DNA of 43,423 nucleotides from an uncultured Lachnospiraceae bacterium (GTDB lineage Bacteria > Bacillota > Clostridia > Lachnospirales > Lachnospiraceae): assembly GCA_910588565.1 (NCBI GenBank), contig CAJUPF010000021.1:1-43423 (forward strand). Reading direction: 5' to 3'. How positions within the stretch are numbered: the first letter of the stretch is position 1; each line of letters opens with the position of its first letter. The translations under genes and the position numbers were made by a program. The notes under the pieces were generated by a model that was given only the letters and a program-made list of their open reading frames with translations, did not search any database and was not told the origin of the DNA. Shown piece after piece: positions 23,966 to 33,000 of this stretch.

Positions 23966-25495
23966 CTACAGTTCTAAGATCGCCTCCGGCAGCAGTTCTA
24001 ATATATCCGAAGCCAGCATACTGTGGGCGCCTTTCTGGCGCTTTGCCAGATCGCCTGCTGTTCCATGGAGATAAACAGCCAGCGCCGCCGCTCTTTCACA
24101 GGAAATACCCTGCGCCAGAAATCCGGTCATAAAGCCTGCCAGCACATCTCCGCTTCCTCCGGTCGCCATACCGTTATTTCCTGTGGTATTGATATAAAAC
24201 CTGCCGTCCGGCATTCCAATTACCGTTCTGGCATCCTTTAAAACACAGACAGACTGATATTCCCTGGCAAATGCCTTTGCTGTCTGCAGCAGATTTCCCT
24301 GAATCTTTGCAATACTGCTGCCGCACAGACGGCTCATTTCACCCAGATGCGGCGTCACAATCCGTCCGTTCGCAGGATGTTCTTTGCCCTGCTCTAACAG
24401 AATTTTATCCTGGGAAAGGATATTCAGCGCATCGGCATCGTATACGACCTTTTTCGTATCATACCGCAGCATCCTGGCTACCAGCATCCGGGCTGCGGGA
24501 GAATCTGAAATACCAGGTCCAATCAAAACGGCATCCGCCCAGTTGACACACTCCTCTAATTGTTCCATCAATACAGTTACATCTTTTGCCCGCGTATCAT
24601 ACGTCGTCAGAATGGATTCCGGAAGCTTTGATAACAGGATATTCCGGTTTTCTTCCGCAGTCAGAATCCGCACCAGGCCGCATCCGCTGTAATATGCCGC
24701 TTTTGCCGCAAAATACGCAGCGCCGGCCATATTCTTTGAACCTGCGATCACCAGGACTTTTCCATAGCTGCCTTTATTCGTGCGCGGATACCGCCCGGGA
24801 AGAAATTCTTTCGCACTGTCCTTATTCAAAAACGCGCCAAAAGGCAGCTTTCCCAGAAAACTGTACCGATCAATTCCTATATCCGCAACTAACAATTCCC
24901 CGGTATATTCTGCTCCCGGATACAGCAGCTGACCGATTTTGGCAAACCCGAACGTCACCGTAAGATCTGCACGAAAAGCCGTTCCAAGCGCTTCTCCCGT
25001 ATCTGCTGAAATACCGGAAGAAATATCAACCGCAATTTTATAAGCTTGTTTCTGATTCAAAATGGCAATCAGTTCCTTTAAACTGCCTTCGATATCACGG
25101 GATAATCCGATGCCAAACAGCGCATCCGCAATAACGGCATATTCCGTCTGTATCATTTCGGAACTATCTGATATTTCCGGAACCCCATAGTTTAAAGCCA
25201 TATCGTACTGTGCTTTTGCCTCCGGAGTCATCTTTTCTTTCTTCATCGGGCAAAGGAACTTTATCTGATAGCCTGCCAGATGCAAAAGCCGTGCCAGTGC
25301 AAATCCGTCTCCGCCATTATTCCCAATCCCGCAGAGGATCAGAATTTCACCGGATATTTTTTCAAAACGGGCCGTCAGTTCCCCAAAAACAGCCAGTGCC
25401 GCCCGTTCCATTAAAACAAGTGACGGAACTCCATAATATTCGATTGTATTTTTATCGCACTGCTTCATTTCAGAGCTGTTTACCAGATAATCCAT
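23966..25495 (-). CDS. nnr: Bifunctional NAD(P)H-hydrate repair enzyme (epimerase + ADP-dependent dehydratase)
   Basis: The 509-residue fusion repairs damaged NAD(P)H. The N-terminal YjeF epimerase domain (about 1-215) contains CGIGNNGGDGFALARLLHLA (about 54-73) and the DALFGIGLSR segment. The C-terminal ribokinase-like ADP-dependent dehydratase (about 225-505) contains GSYGKVLVIAGSKNMAGAAY, IVTPHLGEMSRL, and the substrate-site NNGMATGGSGDVLAGFMTG. Both domains look intact. It starts after AGGAGGAAG. Proximity to alr is common in Firmicutes. RPT-A copy 2 begins five bases after its stop codon. Confidence 0.94.
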   Translation of the reverse strand: MDYLVNSSEMKQCDKNTIEYYGVPSLVLMERAALAVFGELTARFEKISGEILILCGIGNNGGDGFALARLLHLAGYQIKFLCPMKKEKMTPEAKAQYDMALNYGVPEISDSSEMIQTEYAVIADALFGIGLSRDIEGSLKELIAILNQKQAYKIAVDISSGISADTGEALGTAFRADLTVTFGFAKIGQLLYPGAEYTGELLVADIGIDRYSFLGKLPFGAFLNKDSAKEFLPGRYPRTNKGSYGKVLVIAGSKNMAGAAYFAAKAAYYSGCGLVRILTAEENRNILLSKLPESILTTYDTRAKDVTVLMEQLEECVNWADAVLIGPGISDSPAARMLVARMLRYDTKKVVYDADALNILSQDKILLEQGKEHPANGRIVTPHLGEMSRLCGSSIAKIQGNLLQTAKAFAREYQSVCVLKDARTVIGMPDGRFYINTTGNNGMATGGSGDVLAGFMTGFLAQGISCERAAALAVYLHGTAGDLAKRQKGAHSMLASDILELLPEAILEL

Positions 25496-25571
25496 GTTAT
25501 GCTTCCTCCTGCCTCTGTGCCTGTTCTGATCTTCAACCGTATTGTGATGATTGTTCCCAAAATTCGGAATA

Positions 25572-26204
25572 CTATGTTACCTGCTTTTTAATATTATAAG
25601 ATAACTGCATCAGGCTATCCGAAAGATGTACGTTTTCCACGACCACTTCCTTGTCTGCAAGTTCCAGATCCACATTGGCAAAATTCCAGATAGCCGTAAT
25701 TCCAAGTTCTACCAGACGGTTTGCAATCATATCCGCCCTGGATTTTGGAATGGTCAGCGCAGCAATATCAACCGAATGCGCTTTTATAAAAGCTTCCAGT
25801 TCATCCATCATATATACCCTGATTCCCCGGACAGAATGCCCCTTTAAATCTGGTTCTACATCAAACAGGCCGATAATCGCAAAGCCAAATTTTTCAAATT
25901 CTACATAATTTGCCAATGCCTGGCCAAGGTTGCCTGCACCTACAATAATCATATGATGCTTCTCATTCAGTCCTAATATTTTGCCAATTTCTTCATATAG
26001 ATATTTTACATTATAACCGTATCCCTGCTGCCCGAACCCGCCAAAATTATTTAAATCCTGGCGTATCTGGGACGCCGTTACATTCATGCGGGAGCTTAAA
26101 TCATTTGATGAAATCCGTTCTGCCCCGGCATCTATCAATTCACCCAGATATCTGTAATACCTTGGCATTCTGCGTATGACCGCCTGTGAAATTTCTCGTT
26201 CCAA
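25572..26204 (-). CDS. rex: Redox-sensing transcriptional repressor Rex
   Basis: Rex represses fermentation and respiratory genes and is released by NADH. The protein has an N-terminal winged helix (AVIRRMPRYYRYLGELIDAG, then SSRMNVTASQIRQDLNNFGG) and a Rossmann NAD(H) domain with GAGNLGQALANY and later FDVEPDLKG; the C-terminal helix swaps between subunits. I choose the TTG at 26204 (210 residues) because GGAGG lies eight bases before it and overlaps the only upstream ATG (26219). A perfect sigma-A promoter precedes it. I could not find a clear Rex box in the promoter, so autoregulation is not supported by sequence. Confidence 0.95.
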   Translation of the reverse strand: MEREISQAVIRRMPRYYRYLGELIDAGAERISSNDLSSRMNVTASQIRQDLNNFGGFGQQGYGYNVKYLYEEIGKILGLNEKHHMIIVGAGNLGQALANYVEFEKFGFAIIGLFDVEPDLKGHSVRGIRVYMMDELEAFIKAHSVDIAALTIPKSRADMIANRLVELGITAIWNFANVDLELADKEVVVENVHLSDSLMQLSYNIKKQVT

Positions 26205-26239
26205 TCTGCATACCTCCATTGATTGTGCATCCTGAAATT

Positions 26240-26268
26240 ATTATAGTAATTTTCATGGATACTGTCAA
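26240..26268 (-). promoter_or_regulatory. Consensus sigma-A promoter for rex
   Basis: Minus strand: TTGACA (26263-26268), 17-base spacer, TATAAT (26240-26245). Both hexamers are exact consensus. It is the strongest-looking promoter in the window and suggests high constitutive transcription. Confidence 0.9.
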
Positions 26269-26307
26269 TTACTGCAGGAGGCGGTTTTTTCGCAGCAAAA
26301 AGCCCGG

Positions 26308-26379
26308 TTACTTTTCACACCCACGCCAATCGCTCCTCTGACTGGCAATAAGCCGATACCTAAAGCAAAAGATGGCAGC
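26308..26379 (+). repeat. RPT-B copy 2
   Basis: This copy lies between the ABC-F gene and rex. It starts TTACTTTTCACACCCACGCC and continues through a degraded palindrome (CGCCAATC/GACTGGCA), GCCGATAC, AAAGCAA and GATGGCAGC. It matches copy 3 at about five of every six positions across 72 bases. Just beyond it, 26389-26410 contains a GCAA-type stem when read on the minus strand. Confidence 0.8.
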
Positions 26380-26475
26380 CATCCCTTACAGTTGCCTTGC
26401 GGCAAAGGACAGCTGCCTTCTATCATTTGCGTAATTGCCCGGTTCCAATCAACAGATACTGCGCTCTTTTCAATA

Positions 26476-28395
26476 CTACTCTTCTTCTGCGAGCGTTTCC
26501 CAGGCCTCATACAACCCTTCAAGCGCCTCTTCCAGTTCTACCATTTGTCCATGTATTTCAGACAGCCTTGCCGAATTGGTCGCTACTTCCGGCTGATTCA
26601 TTTCTTCGTTTAATGCCTGCATAAGCGCTTCCTTTTCTGCAATTTCATCCTCTGTCCGTTTCAGCGCAGCCGCCTTTTTGCGCTGCTTTGCCTGCTCCTC
26701 TTTTTTCTGCTTCCAGTCCAGCTTTGCGGATTCGTTTTTGCGTTCTGTTTTTATGGAAGCTGCGGCGGCAGGCGCAATAGTCCGCATCTGCACATCGTGC
26801 TTTTCCAGGTAATAATCATAATTTCCAACATAATTTACAATTGTCTGTTCTGTCAGATCCATAATTCTAGTCGCTGTTTTATTGATAAAATATCGGTCAT
26901 GGGAAACAAACAGCACCGTCCCGGTATATTGGTTCAGGGCAGATTCAAGTATCTCTTTTGACGTAATATCCAAATGGTTCGTCGGCTCGTCGAGAATCAG
27001 AAAATTCGCTTCAGACAGCATTAATTTGGCCAGAGACACCCGGCCTTTTTCGCCGCCGCTGATATCGCCGACTTTTTTAAACACATCATCATCGGTAAAT
27101 AAAAAAGCTGCCAGGACATTTCTCACTTGGGTATTGGTAAAATTCGGACAGGCGTCTGAAATCTCTTCAAACAGCGTTTTTTCATCCGAAAGCACCTGAT
27201 GCTCCTGATCGTAATAGGCTATATTGACATTGGTTCCCAGCGTAATTCTCCCTGCATCAAACGGAATCATTTCATTGATAATCTTTAACATCGTCGTCTT
27301 TCCGACTCCGTTATCTCCAATCAGAGCCACCCGCTCCCCGCGTTTGATTTCAAAAGAAATTCCCGAAAACAGATGATTGCTACCAAACGATTTGGCCAGT
27401 TCTTCCACCTGCATCACATCATTGCCACTTGCAATATTTGGCTCAAAACGGATTTTCATATCCGTATGTTCCTCTGTGGGCTTTTCTATGCGGTCAATTT
27501 TATTCAGCATCTTTTCCCGGCTCTCCGCCCGCCGGATGGATTTCTCCCGGTTAAAGGATTTTAACTTTGCAATTACTTCCTCCTGATGCTTAATCTCCCG
27601 CTGCTGGTTGTACCATGCCTTTAACTGGCTTGCCCGCAGCGCAGCTTTTTTTTCTGCGTAATCCGAATAATTACCCAGGAAAACAGAGGCTTTATGGTGC
27701 TCAAGTTCTACTACTTTTGTCACGATTTTATCCAGAAAATACCGATCGTGGCTTACAATTAATACTGCGCCTTTATAATTCGACAAAAAAGCCTCCAGCC
27801 ATGCAATGGAAGACATATCCAGATGGTTAGTAGGCTCGTCTAAAATCAGCAAATCCGGTTTGGACACCAGCAATTTTCCCAGAAACACTCTTGTCTTCTG
27901 CCCCCCGGAAAGCTCTGTAAGCGGACGCGAAAAATCCTCTTCCGTAAATCCAAGCCCCCGGATAATGCCTGTTACCTCACTGCGGTACGCATAACCGCCA
28001 TGCAATTCAAATGTGTGGTTCAGACGGTTATACTGTTCTAAGAGACGGTTCAGCTCTTCCCCTTCCAAAAGGGGCATATTCTGTTCCATATCCCGCAGGG
28101 AAGCTTCCATCCGCACCAACTCCTCCCTGGCGGAAAGCACTTCTTCAAAAATGGTATGTCCGCCGGAGATATCCTGATACTGCGCCAGATATCCGACTGA
28201 GGTATTTTTGGAAAGGACTGCCTCCCCGGCATCTGGGGAAAGTTTACGCATAATAATGTTCAGCAGCGTAGACTTTCCCGCACCGTTGATGCCGACTATC
28301 GCAGTTTTTTCATTTTCATTGATATGAAAAGACACATTTTTTAAAATTTCATCTGTTCCAAAAGATTTGGAAATGTTCTGACAGGATACGATCAT
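26476..28395 (-). CDS. ABC-F family ATPase (YdiF-like), ribosome-associated
   Basis: The 639-residue protein has two ABC ATPase domains and no membrane segments, as in ABC-F translation factors. Domain 1: Walker A GINGAGKST (about 36-44), LSGGQKTRVFLG, LILDEPTNHLDMSS. The P-site tRNA-interaction linker (about 240-315) is basic and helical. Domain 2: Walker A GDNGVGKTT, ISGGEKGRVSLAK, LILDEPTNHLDITS. A C-terminal coiled coil (about 540-639) is rich in Lys/Glu/Ala. Members act at the ribosome E site, some protecting against antibiotics; nothing here shows resistance. The ATG overlaps the icd stop (ATGA). It resembles housekeeping YdiF more than resistance proteins. Confidence 0.92.
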   Translation of the reverse strand: MIVSCQNISKSFGTDEILKNVSFHINENEKTAIVGINGAGKSTLLNIIMRKLSPDAGEAVLSKNTSVGYLAQYQDISGGHTIFEEVLSAREELVRMEASLRDMEQNMPLLEGEELNRLLEQYNRLNHTFELHGGYAYRSEVTGIIRGLGFTEEDFSRPLTELSGGQKTRVFLGKLLVSKPDLLILDEPTNHLDMSSIAWLEAFLSNYKGAVLIVSHDRYFLDKIVTKVVELEHHKASVFLGNYSDYAEKKAALRASQLKAWYNQQREIKHQEEVIAKLKSFNREKSIRRAESREKMLNKIDRIEKPTEEHTDMKIRFEPNIASGNDVMQVEELAKSFGSNHLFSGISFEIKRGERVALIGDNGVGKTTMLKIINEMIPFDAGRITLGTNVNIAYYDQEHQVLSDEKTLFEEISDACPNFTNTQVRNVLAAFLFTDDDVFKKVGDISGGEKGRVSLAKLMLSEANFLILDEPTNHLDITSKEILESALNQYTGTVLFVSHDRYFINKTATRIMDLTEQTIVNYVGNYDYYLEKHDVQMRTIAPAAAASIKTERKNESAKLDWKQKKEEQAKQRKKAAALKRTEDEIAEKEALMQALNEEMNQPEVATNSARLSEIHGQMVELEEALEGLYEAWETLAEEE

Positions 28396-29600
28396 AAATT
28401 CCCCTCTAATGTCTGGCGGATTGCCCGGATAAACTCCTGGCTGTTTAATACAGTCGGATTCTCAATGGAGGTAATCAGCGCCAGATCTTTTGTCATTTTG
28501 CCTTCTTCAATCGTCTGAATGCAGGCTTTTTCCAATTTATCCGCGAATACCATAAGCGCTTCATTCTGGTCCAGCTCTCCACGTTTCCTGAGTGCTCCTG
28601 TCCAGGCAAAAATCGTTGCGACTGAGTTTGTGGATGTTTCCTCACCTGCCAGATGCTTGTAATAGTGACGCTGAACAGTTCCATGCGCCGCTTCATACTC
28701 ATAAAATCCCTGCGGAGATACCAACACGGAGGTCATCATGGCAAGAGAACCAAAAGCGGAAGAAATCATATCACTCATAACATCGCCATCGTAATTCTTG
28801 CATGCCCAGATATAACCGCCTTCTGATTTCATCACACGGGCAACCGCATCGTCGATTAAGGTATAGAAATACGTAATGCCCGCCGCGTCAAACGCTTCTT
28901 TAAATTCCGCATCGAAAATTTCCTGGAAAATATCTTTAAAGCTATGATCGTATTTTTTGGAAATGGTATCCTTTGTCGCAAACCATAAATCCTGTTTCAC
29001 ATCCAGGGCATAGGTAAAACAGCTTCTCGCAAAGCTTTCAATGGAATCGCAGAGGTTGTGCTGCCCCTGTATAATTCCCGCTCCGGTAAAATCAAAAATA
29101 AGCTCTCTTGTCTCCATTCCATCCTCTGCCGTATAGACCAGCTCTGCCTTTCCGGCTCCGGGGATCTTCATCTCTGTCGCTTTGTAAACGTCTCCATACG
29201 CATGTCTTGCAATGGTAATCGGTTTCTTCCAGTTTCGGACGCACGGCTCAATGCCTTTTACAATAATCGGCGCACGGAATACCGTACCGTCTAAGATCGC
29301 ACGGATTGTGCCGTTGGGGCTTTTCCACATTTCCTTTAAATGATATTCATCCATTCTGGCCGCATTCGGGGTAATGGTGGCGCATTTTACGGCAACGCCG
29401 TATTTTTTGGTTGCATTCGCGGAATCGATGGTAACCTGATCATCGGTTTCATTCCGATACTCCAAACCAAGATCGTAATATTCTGTCTTTAAATCTACAA
29501 ATGGAAGAAGAAGCTCTTCTTTAATCATGGACCATAAAATCCTCGTCATTTCATCTCCGTCCATTTCCACAAGGGGTGTCGTCATTTGAATTTTATCCAT
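28392..29600 (-). CDS. icd: NADP-dependent isocitrate dehydrogenase
   Basis: The 402-residue enzyme is the eukaryote-like homodimeric type: MTTPLVEMDGDEMTRILWSM at the start, KSPNGTIRAILDGTVFRAPI (about 93-112), NYDGDVMSDMISSAFGSLAM (metal-binding Asp region) and the adenine-site AAHGTVQRHY. Length fits this class. It oxidises isocitrate to 2-oxoglutarate, here probably to supply glutamate. It has a strong promoter and is translationally coupled to the ABC-F gene. Citrate synthase and aconitase are not in the window. Confidence 0.96.
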   Translation of the reverse strand: MDKIQMTTPLVEMDGDEMTRILWSMIKEELLLPFVDLKTEYYDLGLEYRNETDDQVTIDSANATKKYGVAVKCATITPNAARMDEYHLKEMWKSPNGTIRAILDGTVFRAPIIVKGIEPCVRNWKKPITIARHAYGDVYKATEMKIPGAGKAELVYTAEDGMETRELIFDFTGAGIIQGQHNLCDSIESFARSCFTYALDVKQDLWFATKDTISKKYDHSFKDIFQEIFDAEFKEAFDAAGITYFYTLIDDAVARVMKSEGGYIWACKNYDGDVMSDMISSAFGSLAMMTSVLVSPQGFYEYEAAHGTVQRHYYKHLAGEETSTNSVATIFAWTGALRKRGELDQNEALMVFADKLEKACIQTIEEGKMTKDLALITSIENPTVLNSQEFIRAIRQTLEGNL

Positions 29601-29655
29601 TAATTTATCCTCCTGAAGTTTTATTTACATTATTTTTTCTGTTTATCCATGCGTA

Positions 29656-29684
29656 ATTGTATCGAATCAGAAGTGCCCTGTCAA
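29656..29684 (-). promoter_or_regulatory. Sigma-A promoter for icd
   Basis: Minus strand: -35 TTGACA (29679-29684), 17-base spacer, -10 TACAAT (29656-29661). Near-consensus, about 55 bases before the icd start. Confidence 0.85.
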
Positions 29685-29736
29685 GGAAATATCTGCTAAA
29701 AAAGCTTTCTTGCAAAATTCATTTTGTCCACCGGAA

Positions 29737-29763
29737 ACACTTACAAGCCCTCCACATATGATA
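29737..29763 (+). promoter_or_regulatory. SigK-like promoter for the Cys/Gly-rich small protein
   Basis: AC (29737-29738), 16 bases, then CATATGATA (29755-29763) fits the AC-N16/17-CATANNNTA pattern of late mother-cell SigK promoters. Transcription would start near 29770, leaving a short leader with GGAGG. No competing sigma-A promoter is evident on this strand. Confidence 0.45.
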
Positions 29764-29795
29764 CAGTGTAATCAAACAAAATGGAGGTATTTCAA

Positions 29796-30011
29796 ATGAG
29801 TGATTTAGCAGCAACAAACTGTGGATGTGGAAATGATGGAGGATGCGGTTCTATTCTCTGGCTTATCGTTCTGATGTGCTTATGCAACGGCAACGGCGGC
29901 GGTTTCTTTGGCGGAAACTGCGGCGGCGGCTGCGAAGGCGGCAACAGCTGTATCTGGATCATCTTATTACTGCTCTGCTGCGGCGGCTGCGGCGGCAACA
30001 GCTTCTGCTAA
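29796..30011 (+). CDS. Small Cys/Gly-rich protein with two hydrophobic stretches
   Basis: The 71-residue product has 12 cysteines (9, 11, 17, 28, 30, 42, 46, 52, 61, 62, 65, 71), glycine-rich runs and two hydrophobic segments (about 19-30 and 52-62). Proteins of this kind in clostridia have been labelled chorion-class high-cysteine proteins in databases; no function is established. The start at 29796 is set by GGAGG nine bases upstream; an in-frame ATG at 29781 overlaps that site. It stands alone on the plus strand between icd and the GH127 gene, with a sporulation-type promoter sequence. A disulfide-rich spore coat or exosporium component is a reasonable guess, not a demonstrated role. Confidence 0.75.
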   Translation: MSDLAATNCGCGNDGGCGSILWLIVLMCLCNGNGGGFFGGNCGGGCEGGNSCIWIILLLLCCGGCGGNSFC

Positions 30012-30043
30012 TCCCAGGAACACTGACGGGCTTTGCGCCTCTC

Positions 30044-30089
30044 CTGACAGCGAGGGAGGAAATCCATATCGGATTTCCTCCCTTGTCAG
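30044..30089. terminator. Bidirectional terminator between the small Cys/Gly gene and the GH127 gene
   Basis: CTGACA-gc-GAGGGAGGAAATCC (from 30044) pairs with GGATTTCCTCCCTTGTCAG (30071-30089) across a five-base loop, giving a stem of about 19 bp with a small bulge. T-rich sequence follows on the plus strand. It lies between convergent genes. Confidence 0.85.
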
Positions 30090-30095
30090 TTATAA

Positions 30096-33000
30096 TTATT
30101 TTATTTTAGCCCTGGTTGTAATCACCTTTTTCGTCAGCAGCTTCTTATATTTTTTCTTCACAGACTTTGGAACTGTCACATTTGGCCTGGAAGCAATTTT
30201 TAAGAACGCTCCTTTGCCAATGGAAGTGACTTTTGTACCCTTAAAGCTGATATTCTTTAGCTTTTTACAGTTATAAAAGGCATTTTTGCCAATGGTTTTG
30301 ACATTCTTGCCGATGATTACTTTCGATACCCTTTTATTGCCCTTGAATGCATTTGCATTGACTGCGGTAACGGTAAATGTAATGCCTTTGTATTTTATGC
30401 CTGCAGGCACTGTAATGGTTTTCGCTTTCTTTTTCGTACCTGTAACACCTGCAAAAGAGGCGGTTCCTGTCTTTTTGCTGTTGTTCTGTCCTGTAATCTT
30501 ATATCTGTAATTTTTTACAGTTACTGTTTTGCCCACATAGGATTTGACATTGTCCGGTTTATCCGCACCAGGTGTTCCGGCTCCACCCACAAGTTCTTTA
30601 TACCGGGCTTCCGCATCCGTCAGTTTTTTCAGAACGTCTGCTGCTATCAGCTGTTTCTGCGCTGCGCTCAGTGCATCGTACGCTTTTCTGGCTGCATCGA
30701 TCTTAGATTTACTCTCAGCGGTATTGCTTACGGTTCCGATTGCGTTGATCAGATTCTTGACTGCATCTGCTGCTTTCTGATCTGCATCCGCTGTTCCGGC
30801 TCCATTCGTAAGTTCTTTATAACGGGCTTCCGCATCGGTCAGTTTCTTTAAAATATCTGCCGGTATCAGCTTTTTCTGCGCTGCGCTCAGTTCGTCGTAT
30901 GCTTTTCTGGCTGCATCAATCTTTTCTTTGCTCTCTGTGGTATCGCTTACCGTTCCGATTGCATCGATCAGTTCTTTTACCGTATCTGCGGCCGCTTCAT
31001 CCACAAACTCCTGGTAGCTGCTTTCCGCATCGGTCAGCTTCTTTAAGACATCTGCTGCTATCAGCTGCTTCTGCGCTGTACTCAGTGCGTCATATGCTTT
31101 TCTGGCTGCATCAATCTTTGCCTTGCTCTCTGTGGTATTGCTTACCGTTCCGATTGCATCGATCAGATTCTTTACTCCATCCGCTGCCTTTTCATCCTGC
31201 ACAAGTTCCTGATATCTTTCTTCCGCATCGGTCAGAATTTTATAAACAGACGCTTCGATCAGACTTTTCTGTTCTTCACTTAGTACCTGATAGGCTTTTC
31301 TGGCTGCATCAATCTTGTTCTTGCTTTCTGTGGTATTGCTTACGGTTCCGATTGCATTGATCAGATTCTTTACTGCGTCGGCTACTTGCTGATCGGTCAA
31401 TGATCTGGAAATCGTAAGCCTATAATCTCTTGCTGTTTCATGATCTTCCGCATATACCCGAATCGCAACTGTTGTTTCATCCGAATCCAGCAATATCTCT
31501 TTTGCCTTTGTATCGTCCGTCAGTTCTTCATTGATATACAACAACCCCCAGGTATCGGCAATATCCGTTTTAAGCTGAATTTTCTGCACATTTTTCCCAG
31601 TTTCCAGACGATAACTGGACTCATCTGTCTTTGTCACGGAACCGACATTAGAACTCAAAGCTGCAATTCCTGCATTTGTGCTGTAATTGGTGCTGGTAAA
31701 AGCAGAATCATGCAGCGCTGGTGACTGAGCGTTGTCCGGACCGCTGAAGGAAATCCTGATAACATCCTTTGTCTTTTCTTTTCCATCCGTATCCGTATAC
31801 GCATATTCTTTCGCTGCTTCTACTGCTGCTGCAGGAATCTCATACTTCTTCTGGTATAACTCTTCGTCCCCGTCATAGTTCAGAGTATCTTCTGCAATTA
31901 CAATATCACCGACTTTGATCACAATGGTCTTGCCGTTATCCTCCGGTGAATACTTGCAGGTAATATAATTGGTTTTTGTCTTATCTACTTTAAACAGATA
32001 AGAGAAGCTTCCACCAGCATTGGCATAGCGGGTCAGATTTTCCATCTTTCCGACAGATCCTGTTCCGGTTTCTTCAATATGCGGATAGTTTTCTGCATTG
32101 CCCTCTGTCTGGGCGCCGTATCCGATTCCAATGCCTTCCAGATAAACATTGGCATCCCGGCCTGCCGCTTTATTCTTCAGCAGCTGCTCTCTGATTTCCT
32201 CAGCGCTGCCCCTTGCAAACAGCCAATAAATTCCGTACCGCTGATCGTGAATCCTGTAATATGGCGTAAATACCAGATCTTGTTTTCCGCCCCAGTCTGT
32301 CCCTTTTAGTGTAAAGATCAGGGAATCGTCTGCTTTTACCAGATATTGTTCTATATCTGCCATATATTTCTCTACAGAAATATCCTCTAAGATATTTAAT
32401 GTTTCTGAACTTAATGTTCCCTGATTGGAAGTGCTTCCATATCCATTTGTGGAAGTCCGTTCTAATCCGTTTACGATCTTGGTTTTACATACTTCACACT
32501 GTACGCCGATTTGATAGGTATCCATCTTATTATCCGTGCCAAGTTCTGCCGCCAGGACAACCGGGCCGTATTTAAAGCCATAAACATTTCCGGCATTGTC
32601 CGGAAGCGTATAAGCTTTGATTCCCATAGGAAGCGTCAGTTCAATGGTATCTCCATCCTGAAAACTTCTGTTCAAAGAAAGATATCCGCCGCTGCTTGCC
32701 GCTTCTACTACAGTCCCATTTAATGTTACGACAGGACTGCCCGCAATCCAGTCAGGAACCCTGAAACGCAGATCCAGTTTGACGCTGTCTGATGCTCCCG
32801 CTCCTTCTGTAAAATCTGCTGTCCTTATGGTAAAGACTGTTTTATCAGAATTTGGGATATCCGATACCTGCTGCAGTACAATCCCTTTCTCCTTCCAGCT
32901 TACAGACGAACTGGTATATTCATTGACAATCAGCTTATCGCCGGAATAGAAATAGAAACTGTCTCCCAGCTTAGTAAAATTCTCAAGCCCGGTTCCCGTA

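Noticed and set aside
25534..26268. Rex operator near rex
   Set aside because: TTGTGATGATTGTT near 25546 is only a partial half-site and lies away from the promoter; nothing near the promoter fits.
26265..26522. 85-codon minus-strand open frame
   Set aside because: It runs through RPT-B copy 2 and the rex promoter and starts inside the end of the ABC-F gene; no ribosome site or family signal.
26476..28395. Antibiotic-resistance ABC-F protein
   Set aside because: The sequence looks like the housekeeping YdiF type and the context (icd, rex) is core metabolism.
30591..31394. Possible CRISPR-like array
   Set aside because: The repeats are about 195 bases, in frame and encode helical protein modules.
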